Below, in pieces: positions 56,016 through 64,000 of a DNA stretch of 64,000 nt. The stretch comes from Daucus carota subsp. sativus (lineage: Eukaryota > Streptophyta > Magnoliopsida > Apiales > Apiaceae), in NCBI RefSeq assembly GCF_001625215.2, contig NC_030387.2:29101606-29165605 (forward strand), written 5' to 3'. A program made the position numbers and the translations under genes. The notes under the pieces are model-generated. The model ran no database searches. It was given only the letters and a program-made list of their open reading frames with translations, and was not told the origin of the DNA. Each line of letters starts with the position of its first letter. The stretch's first letter is position 1.

Positions 56016-56324
56016 TAGAAATTTATGAACTTAATTTATTACCTCTGCTATACTCATCTGTTTGGATATGTTGATGTGTGAGACTTTTTTTCACGTACTT
56101 TTAAGAGTTTTGATCATATACTTATATTTTAAAATTTCTTTTTGGAAATTAAAATATGACATTAACATTTTTATTCAAAAAAAAATATTAAAAACAATAA
56201 TTTTAAGCATACCATCAAAACTCCTAAAAATATGTGTAAACAAGTCAAGAGACTATTACATCCTGGAGTATTATTTTTTTTGGATATTAATATGCACTCT
56301 TTGTTAATATTTGTTGATATTGTC

Positions 56325-56470
56325 ACCAGACGTTAGAGATTTGGAGCTTTGTTTGGGATCCATGGATAGAACAATCAAGGTACATCATGCAGTATCTCTT
56401 TGTTGTTACTATTCTAGAGTTTTGTTGGATAAATAAGTCCTTGACGCATCTGATTTCTGGATATCGTAGA
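56325..56470 (+). pseudogene. Relic of the WGCDMLP..IEQ segment upstream of LRR frame
   Basis: GTTTGGGATCCATGGATAGA, CAATCAAGGTACATCATGCA and TGTTACTATTCTAGAGTTTT match 58790-58880. It lies directly before the LRR frame at 56473, which shows a head-to-tail join of different gene pieces. Confidence 0.5.
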
Positions 56471-56472
56471 GT

Positions 56473-57849
56473 ATGCAGCTTAAAGGAAAGAAGTTTCCAG
56501 CTTGGATTACGATGATGCTGAACTTGGTGAAAATTACATTGAGAGATTGCAACCGATGTGAAGTACTTCCACCACTTGGTCACCTTCCCAAATTGAGGGA
56601 GATAGCGATTGATGGGATGAGAAATGTTAGGGTTGTGGGAGATGATTTTTGTGGTGGCCAAAGTGTATTTCCTCAACTTGAGAGGTTGAAAATTGAGAAT
56701 TGTGCAAGGTTGAGAAAGATACTGCCTAGTTGTTTTCCGTCATTGAAACAACTCTTCTTTTGGCAATTGCCAAATCTAGAAGAATGGGAAGCAGCAGTTA
56801 TAAGTACAGCGGTTAGTTCTCAGAGTGGATTTCCTAAACTTGAGAGTTTGGAAATCTGGAGATGTCCAAGGTTGAGAAAGATACTGTCTAGTTGTTTTCC
56901 GTCATTGAAACAACTCTACTTTAGGGAATTGCCCAATCTAGAAGAATGGGAAGCAGCAGTTATAGGTACAGGGGTTAGTTCTCAGAGTGGATTTCCTAAA
57001 CTGGAGAGTTTGGAAATTTTGGAATGTCCAAGGTTGAGAAAGATCCCGAATAGTTATTTTCCGTCCTTAAAGAAGTTGGAATTAACTGATTTGGAGAGTG
57101 ATATGATGTTGGGAACTATGAGCAGAGTTGTTAGCTCACTAACCTCTCTATTGCTTATGAGTATTGGTGACGGAGGAGGAGACTCGTCTTCTTTATCTTT
57201 GTTTTCGAATATGGAATCCCTGATTAACAATTCTCTGTCTTTGACCAAATTAGAGCTAATTGATTGCAAGGGCTTAAAATGTCTGACCCTTGGTAGCTCC
57301 CTTGAACACTTAAAAATTTATAATTGCCCGCATCTAATTATTATAAATTTAGTTGAAGGGTCAGCTGGTCCCAAATCTATTGAGATTGGGGAACTCCCCC
57401 CCTCTCTTCTAGATGGGGGATTTGCCCAAATTCAGAGTTCCAGGCTTGAATATCTGGGATTAGGTCCCTTCTCAGATTTGGATTATATTCCGTGGCCATT
57501 CTCTTCTTCTTCTAATCTAATTCTGCTAGACCTGTTTGGGTGGGAAAAGGTCAAATCATTAGCGCTCTTTGAGCAACCCCTGTTTATCGCCTACCCTGCC
57601 TTGACTATCTTGAATTTACATGATTTTGAAGGAGTGAAAGCTCTTCCGGATTCAATAGCAAAACTTCCTTCTCTGCAGGATTTAAGCATCTTTGATTGTA
57701 AGAATTTGGAGAGTTTGCCCCCATTTGAAGAATCACATACTCTTCAAACACTGAATATAGTGCGGTGTCCTGTTCTAAAACGAAGATGCAGTAAGGGTCA
57801 AGGGCCAGAATGGTTCAAAATTCAATACGTGCCAAGTATAATCTGGTAA
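56473..57849 (+). pseudogene. C-terminal half of CNL gene (LRRs only), open frame of 458 residues
   Basis: Open from LKGKKFPAWITMMLNLVKIT to the family end GPEWFKIQYVPSIIW. The CC, NB-ARC and first LRRs are missing, and the junction at about 56470 is abrupt, so the ATG at 56473 is probably fortuitous. It contains two tandem copies of a 162-bp unit (starting at 56710 and 56872) that codes LRKIL..CFPSLKQL..PNLEEWEAAVI and QSGFPKLESLEI. The uninterrupted frame suggests recent truncation. A role as an LRR-only protein cannot be excluded. Confidence 0.8.
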
Positions 57850-58148
57850 GCTTTGCATGTCAAATTTATATCTTCTCCCTCTCAATTAATCTCTGTTTGT
57901 ACTATTTAATTGACATATCTTATTTTGTTAAATCAGGGATTATAAGAGGTGGCAGTGAAATTTTTAGCTTGGTGATTGTCTCTACTCCATCTTCCCTTGT
58001 ATGTAGTAAATTTAAAGAAGAGAAAGCTCTCTTGAGTTCAAAAGCAGACCTTCTATCGCTCAAGCAGTTAGTTATCTGGAATTCTGAAAATTTGGAGAGT
58101 TTGCCCATGCTTGAGAACAACGGGAATTTGCTAATTCTGAAAGTATGA
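57846..58148 (+). other. Putative 91-bp stop-overlapping intron and LRR tail
   Basis: Donor in TGG TAA G at 57846, acceptor TTAAATCAG ending at 57936. Splicing would add WDYKRWQ then stop. A decayed LRR tail (LKQLVIWNSENLESLPMLEN) lies at 58050-58148. Confidence 0.5.
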
Positions 58149-58737
58149 TACACGGAGGACGAATGGTCCAAGATTCAACATATTCCAGATATAAGTTATG
58201 TAAACTTGCATATCTTAATGATCACCTCACCCTCTGTTTGTCACTATTTTAATGATATATTATAATTTGTTGAATCAGGATTTAGATATAAAGGGAATGC
58301 TCTATTGTTGCCTCGAAGTATTTATGCTCTTTTCTAGTTCATTATTATATTTATGTCTTCTGGGTTCAATGATCAAATAATAGTCAATTTCAATGATGTA
58401 ATATGTTTGTGTCATGGGATAACTGATGCAGATGCCAAGCCTATTTTGTAGTGTTCCTATTTTGACAATTTTTTGTGGCTAAATGAGTTGTGTTGTCATG
58501 AGAATTGTTAACATAACCTTGTATGATTGTCTTGATATATTTTACAGAAAGGGGAATATATCTAGTTCATGGACAAATGAATTAATTTTCCCTAGAAATT
58601 ACTCGAAACTTCTTTGCAGAAAAAAGTTGAAACATTCCCTTCTACTCTTGGTCTATTCTGACCAATTAGAAACAATTTAGCTTCCTTGCTCTTTCTGGGA
58701 ACTTTGTTAGTATATATTATAATAATTGAGATCGAAT
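58149..58737. other. CNL 3' flank
   Basis: No gene. Shared with the flank of the copy at 41026 (58290-58520 against 44860-45090). Confidence 0.45.
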
Positions 58738-58835
58738 CTTCTGAACATCAGAGACTTGGATGGGGATGTGACATGTTACCACACATTGGATATTTGGAGC
58801 TTGTTTGTGATCCATGGATAGAGCAATCAAGGTAC
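58738..58835 (+). pseudogene. Conserved WGCDMLP..IEQ segment of CNL family
   Basis: Reads HQRLGWGCDMLPHIGYLEL then DPWIEQSR, ending at a possible donor AAG GTACATCATG. Best-kept of four copies. Confidence 0.5.
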
Positions 58836-59859
58836 ATCATGCAGTATCTCTTTCTTGTTACTATTCTAGAGTTATGTTTGATAAATCGCAGTACTGTTAC
58901 TTTGATCTCATTCTTCTGTTCAAAGTGCAGAACCAATTACAATTAATAATTGTGTTGTGTGCCGATCTACATGGAGTGAGATATCATAGTGTAATAATGG
59001 TTATTTTTGAGGGAAATACTAATCTTTGCTGTTACTCACAATTTACAGTTGCATGAAAGTGTGTTTTATCTGTTTAATCCGCTCATCTGTTTCTACATTG
59101 GACCAGCCTCCAGGATTAAGAGAACAGTGACTGTAGCCAGTTGCACTCTGCTTCTTTGAGTTTCAAATATCCAAATTATTTCAGAATACCAAGGATACGG
59201 CATGAATCATGATGGCGTATCTCAGTGACTTGTTTGTCGTTGTCACAGTAATTGAATCTTGATTACTGGATCCGCTGCTTGAGTGCATGTCATCCTGTTT
59301 TTTCATCAATATTTCTAATGAAAATTAAATACTCAAGTGCAGTAATGCCTTTAATTGTCTACTCCTTTGCTGAGATTGCCTTGTGGGAAAAAAAAGGAGC
59401 TCCCTGAACTCAATAAGAGAATCCAAGTTATTGGCATACTGCACTTTTCAAGTTGGCACTTTTTCTTAAATTTAAAATAGAGTACCTTTCTTCTATCTCC
59501 TTGTTTCAATGTAGTTGCTTTCATTTTGGCTAAATTAACGATCTCTATGCTCCCCAGACTCCTTTTCACTGTAATATCAAACATTAAGATATCAAAATTT
59601 GGTTATTATTATATTATAATAATTATTATTATATTATTATGAAAACCATTCTACACCTGTCAGGATTTTGTAAAGTCGCGATCATCTCCAACGCCAACAA
59701 ACTATTCATTTTAATTTTTATAACTCTTAAAATTTAATTTACTAAAAACTCCATAATAATTTCCATAGCTGTTTTACATCGGTAAATCAGTTGAAGCCCA
59801 TAGATTTTAACAATCTCTGGGGAGGTCTAGACAGAGGAGCTCCAAAACCAGTTACAACA
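58836..59859. other. Intergenic, CNL flank
   Basis: No gene. Contains the shared block CAGTGACTGTAGCCAG near 59128 and an ATT-rich low-complexity run at about 59600-59640. Confidence 0.4.
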
Positions 59860-59945
59860 ACACTGTGTCCATGACTGATAGAACTCAGCTTGTATAAATT
59901 GCCAAAGCTAGAAGAATGGGTAGAAGCAGATATGAGTACAGGGGT
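59860..59945 (+). pseudogene. Short LRR relic of CNL gene
   Basis: Resembles 50680-50760: TGATAGAACTCAGCTTGTAT followed by codons for LPKLEEWVEADMSTG. Too short and frameshifted to be functional. Confidence 0.6.
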
Positions 59946-60287
59946 AATAAGATATAGGTGAATGCTTCAACTATCTGCATATTGTGATAACAATGATATA
60001 AGTAGATGATAGTATGCCCTTTTTCTCTAGCACCAACAAACAAAATATATGCACTCTTCAATTTTGTTAATTGATGTATATAAAAACTGAACGATAAAAT
60101 ATATGTAGTATGTTACTTGTGCCCTTGTGGGAGACTTGGTAGAACAATAAAGGTACCTTATAACTTCAAAAAGTATCTTTCTTGTTACTATTCTGAATGA
60201 TGGCATGATTAATAACTTCCTTTATGCTTCTAAATGGTTGTTTATGGTTACTACTTATCCTTATACATTTCTGTGCAGAGCTGATAA

Positions 60288-60699
60288 GAGCATCTCCAAC
60301 ACTCCTAATCCCTTAGCTAAAAGTCTAGTTGGCTTTCCAAAATTAAATTTTATAGTCAATGTTCACAAAAAATGTAACTTCAACCACAACAAGCCCTTGT
60401 GTATAATTATAGTCATCCTCCTATAAATGACTCTATTTGTCGATCCGCTACAGATCTGTAGCGAATTCCACGTCATCTCCCGCAATTTATTTTCCTCCTT
60501 CCCATTGATTACATATTATTTATTACCATGTTAAACTGATATATTCTATTTATAATAATCTAAATATTAATAACATATTATTTTTAAATTATAGCCAATA
60601 TCATTGAAGCACCATGTCTTACAGATTCAGCAAATTTTACATAATGTCTTACAGGTCCAATTTAGCCGACGATTATAGCCAACGTTATTGGAGATGCTC
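60288..60699. mobile_element. Non-autonomous TIR element, GAGCATCTCCAA ends
   Basis: Ends GAGCATCTCCAAC and GGAGATGCTC form inverted repeats around 412 bp of AT-rich DNA. A related copy in the other orientation opens the window (1-326). The target site appears to be TA-containing but the duplication is not clean, so I leave the superfamily open. Confidence 0.7.
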
Positions 60700-62051
60700 T
60701 ACCGCACCTAGCAACTGTGTTGTGTGCCAGTTCATACGGAGTGAGATTTTTAGTAGTAACAGATATACGAGTCTTTACTCGTAAAGTCATTTATTTTTTA
60801 GGCTTCTTCAACCGACATAGTGGATATTAGACACGCTGCTGTTTTGCAGATATTTAAGAATGCTAATTGAATTTCTGCACTGATGTTTCTGAAGCATTGC
60901 TGTCTGGTGCTTGATGTTCACTGTTTAATGTCCTTTTAACTTTCATGAGTTTGAAATATAATGGTTGTTTATCCATTATATACCATTTTTTAGTTCGAAG
61001 GTTAATTGGAACATATCATATACTTGGAAAGTGGAATCGATCTAGTTAAAACATAGCAAATCTATCAATACACAACCCCAAATGATTAAAAGAGCATTTA
61101 TCCATTATAAATTCTTGAAAAAGTATGATAATTATCACCTTTTACACAAGAATAGTTTGAAAAACTTATAATTAATTTTGCAAATCATATATATGACACA
61201 TAATAACTAAAGGCCCTCAAAAAACTATACACAATTTAAATATTAAATAATTTAAAAGATCTCAATTTAAATTTTGTATAATATCAACGATTGAACCAGT
61301 TCCGGAACTAAAATGTTACAAGATTTAACATTTTCCGCTTACAGTCATGACTCATAAACTTACATTTCTACCTTACCCCATCAGCCACTCTTTTTACTAA
61401 ATTATTTACTGACCTTTGGCTTAAGCCGTTTACCCACCAGTATAAGATTGCAACCACTTCCAAAACCACTTCCAAGCTCCGCAAGTACCCGGCGGTTCCC
61501 CGCATCTCGCACGTGTCGTACTGAGGATACAGATAATGCAAATTCAAATTCGAATATATGATTGATTAATATTTGTATTATAGGTTAACGATGAGAACAA
61601 GCCTTGGCATCTTTTCTCTTCGGAAGATTTGAACGCAGGTATGTAACCTTCAAAATTACAATTTTCAAGAATTCAAAATTGAATTCAAATCGTTATGTAT
61701 GTATAGGTAACTGTTTGAACTCTCTGTAATTCCATCTTCTCTCTATCATCTATTTTAAGCTTCTCTAATTCATGCTGATTCTACTCTTTTTATTGTTAGT
61801 TTTGTCTATGTTTGTCACCCTTCTAATGATTTCTACTTATTTTGATTGCAGTTGAACTTCGTCCAAATATTGTTTGATGATTTGTCCAAAAGAAAAAGAT
61901 TGAAAAATACATAATTATTCAGGTAATTTATGTATGTTATAGTGTTTGTTTTGATTATTTATTTGATATTGGTATATATACCTGAATATATTTGTTCTTA
62001 TTTGGTGTCTTCATTTTTAAATATATCATTCTTACTTTTAGACCTTTTATA
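60700..62051. other. Intergenic; possible untranslated exons near the right part
   Basis: No coding gene. From about 61430 to 61640 base composition is less AT-rich, with a putative donor (GAACGCAG then GTATGTAA at 61636) and a putative acceptor (TTGATTGCAG at 61851). This could be the 5' UTR of a gene beyond or a non-coding transcript; no frame supports it. Confidence 0.3.
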
Positions 62052-62153
62052 TTCCCTCAGTCCCGCCAGATTCTTTACATTTTCTTTTTTGCGATGTCTC
62101 ATCCAATTCTTTACATTTCAAGACTTACTAAAAATTGGCTGGGACGGAGGGAG
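62052..62153. mobile_element. Short Stowaway-like MITE
   Basis: The left end TTCCCTCAGTCCCGCCAG and the right end, on the other strand, CTCCCTCCGTCCCAGCCA are inverted repeats around about 102 bp, with TA on both sides. Confidence 0.8.
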
Positions 62154-62489
62154 TAATGATTGTTATTTGACAAAGCATAGTTATGTATTCTTTAATGAGA
62201 GTTTCAGCGCGCTTAATAGCAATGTTTAATATTGATAGAATGTGCTTAATCAGAATCTGTTGTAGAGTTGTCCGCAAGAAGTTGAGTTTTGATATGATTA
62301 AAATGATGCGTTTTTGTTGGATACATATGTAGATTGAATTTGAGTGTGCATGAGTAATGGGTTTGTTGAGTTTTGAGAGTTTATTAAGTACACAACTTTA
62401 GATTAAGCTCATACGATGTTAGTCATGGATCTAGAGTGACAGATCTGAAAAATTGAGCAAATGGGGATGCCTCCATCAGTACAATCAAC
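62154..62489. other. Non-coding spacer
   Basis: I see no gene, repeat or transposon end in this stretch. Confidence 0.4.
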
Positions 62490-63355
62490 ATGGTTGTTAC
62501 GTCGGTAAGTCGAGTCGAGTCGACTCGACCGGACTCTCCGGCAAGTCGAGTCGTGACTAGTCGACACAAGTCGACAAGGTATAAAACTAATAATATATAT
62601 CATATATACTTCTATTTATATGTGTAACAAATTATATATGTGTTCTAACTTCTAAATTCCCACTTCTAACAATTCTTTTTCTGCTTTTCTCTTATTTATA
62701 CTTGTTTGAGATCTTAAAGACCTAAACCTACAAAGATAAAGACCACGAGAAAATTGAAAGAAGACTAAAGAAGAGAAGAAAACTATGTAAACATGTAATC
62801 TAATATAGCAATTTCCTACTATTGTACCTAACAAAGAGATTACTTATCAAATGATTAAACATTCAAATTCAATCAATGAATTGTCACAATATTGCTGTGC
62901 AAGCCAGCAACATCAAAATAAATGCAGAACAACAAAACTGAACAGAAACATAGCTTAAACTGCAGAAATGTAGGCAGTTTCAAGCTGCAGAAATCTGGGC
63001 ACTAGCAGTTTAAAACTGCAGAATTCTGGGCCCTTTTAAGTGCAGAATGCAACTGTGTAACTGCAGAAGAGTGCATAACACCAAAACACATAGCTGTATA
63101 GTAATTAAAACCATAAACTAGAGAGCATAAACTGCAGAACCAAGTTAAAAAAGTGGAAAAATGCAGAATTAAGCTCCAGTCGACCGACCGGGGCTTCCAG
63201 TCGACCCGACTAGTCGACCCAGTCGACCAGTTGATCATGAGTCGGGCGAAATACTTACAATTTTCTAGTCGACCAGCCCAGTCGAGCCATACATACCGAC
63301 TGCTCGACTAGTCGACGACTAGTCGTGACTAGTTGAGCGACTCAACAACAATGAC
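62490..63355. mobile_element. Putative TIR element with GTCGAC/GACTAG-rich ends
   Basis: Both ends (62496-62580 and 63180-63350) are dense in AGTCGAGTCG, AGTCGAC and GACTAGTCG motifs in opposite orientation, and outermost are GGTTGTTACGTCG and, on the other strand, TTGTTGAGTCGC. This is the same architecture as the three hAT-like elements in the window (motif-rich subterminal regions). No exact target duplication was found. The middle (62900-63160) has degenerate CTGCAGAA repeats. Confidence 0.5.
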
Positions 63356-64000
63356 AATCAATTTTAAAAAAATTGAACATTTAAAAACGAGATTAAAGAT
63401 GGATGCATGTGTATGAGTTTGGCTAATACTAATGGCCTTTCATTAGTGCTCACAAGTTCTTAAGAACTTGATATAGCATAAAAAAAAACTCCATTCATTG
63501 TTGCACCACCTGGCGTTTTGGCTATACTTTTCAGTTTTCATAGACTAACATTATGTCTAATTAAAGAGATCTCTTTGGTTCACGATGTACGTATTTCGAT
63601 AGACATCAACTTGATTTTCTTTTTTATTATTTTGTTTTCTTTAGCTTATAATGCATGTTATATCCAAATGTGAATATTTGGGTGGGACAGAGGGAGTAAC
63701 TGTCTTGCAGGCAACCACATCCACATACACCGGTCACGAATTGTCTGATCCTACATTCTCTTTCAGGTAGAGTAAACTAGGAATCCCACAAGGCTCAGTT
63801 TTGTTGATAAAATAGGAAATACAGACCAAATGACATGCTTTTGACAAATATTTTATAAAACAAAATAAATTAATATGTTAAAACAAAAAACTATTATTTA
63901 AATGATATTTTAGATTATGTATGCTAACTGATTGTGGATCTTTCGAATATTGATGGGAGAAGACTGATATGATGTAGCCCTGCTAAAAATAATGTGAAAA
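63356..64000. other. Intergenic with solitary Stowaway end
   Basis: No gene. GGGTGGGACAGAGGGAGTA at about 63680-63698 looks like one end of a Stowaway element without a visible partner. Confidence 0.35.

Noticed and set aside
62880-63240. 78-codon minus-strand frame with CTGCAGAA repeats
   Set aside because: Lies inside a motif-rich putative transposon, low-complexity, with no recognisable domain.
1-64000. LTR retrotransposons or virus-derived genes
   Set aside because: I looked for long direct repeats with TG..CA ends and for gag, protease, reverse transcriptase or capsid-like frames and saw none; this is a negative by eye only.

Overview
The window is plant nuclear DNA. It is AT-rich, has spliced genes with GT-AG introns, and is full of small DNA transposons. 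Gene content (plant class-I carboxylesterases, an HPR3-type reductase pair, GAUT1, a B3 protein, CC-NB-ARC-LRR genes) fits a eudicot; an asterid, perhaps Apiaceae, is my guess, not something the sequence proves.

Layout. 0.6-13.3 kb holds four intronless carboxylesterase genes (CXE), all on +. The last three are repeats of a unit of about 3.3-3.5 kb whose promoters and downstream spacers still align. Between the first and second CXE lies a broken LRR gene piece that has been hit by a Tourist-type MITE, by a hAT element that itself contains a Mutator-like element, and by a tiny poly(A)-tailed insertion. 16.1-21.2 kb holds two tandem two-exon D-2-hydroxyacid dehydrogenase genes (HPR3-like) separated by a hAT-like element that landed on the stop codon of the first, plus a possible Helitron end and a SINE head. 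22.1-27.2 kb is a complete ten-exon GAUT1 gene on -, whose third intron is of the GC-AG class. 27.7-34.8 kb is a repeat-rich stretch: a hAT-like element, a duplicated segment of about 1 kb with different transposons in each copy, a small two-domain B3 gene on -, and an LRR gene tail. 36.5-59.9 kb is a CNL resistance-gene cluster: an LRR-only gene with a minisatellite-coded hydrophobic N-terminus, two near-identical CNL copies (one frameshifted, one with a nonsense codon), and many truncated or chimeric pieces. 60-64 kb is transposon-rich non-coding DNA.

How the genes relate. CXE proteins are cytosolic alpha/beta hydrolases acting on small esters; HPR3-like enzymes reduce hydroxypyruvate, glyoxylate or hydroxyphenylpyruvate; GAUT1 makes homogalacturonan in the Golgi. 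They form no pathway, but are local tandem arrays plus one housekeeping gene. The CNL cluster is a typical birth-and-death resistance locus. No viral or LTR element, no RNA gene and no CRISPR array were recognised.

Most notable: the LRR-only gene at 36.5 kb; a conserved 91-92 bp intron whose donor contains the stop codon of four CNL-family genes; a 52-54 residue LRR unit varying in number between paralogues; an in-frame promoter-CC/LRR chimera at 53.2 kb; and a set of nested or paired transposon insertions with exact target duplications and, in one case, a preserved empty site.
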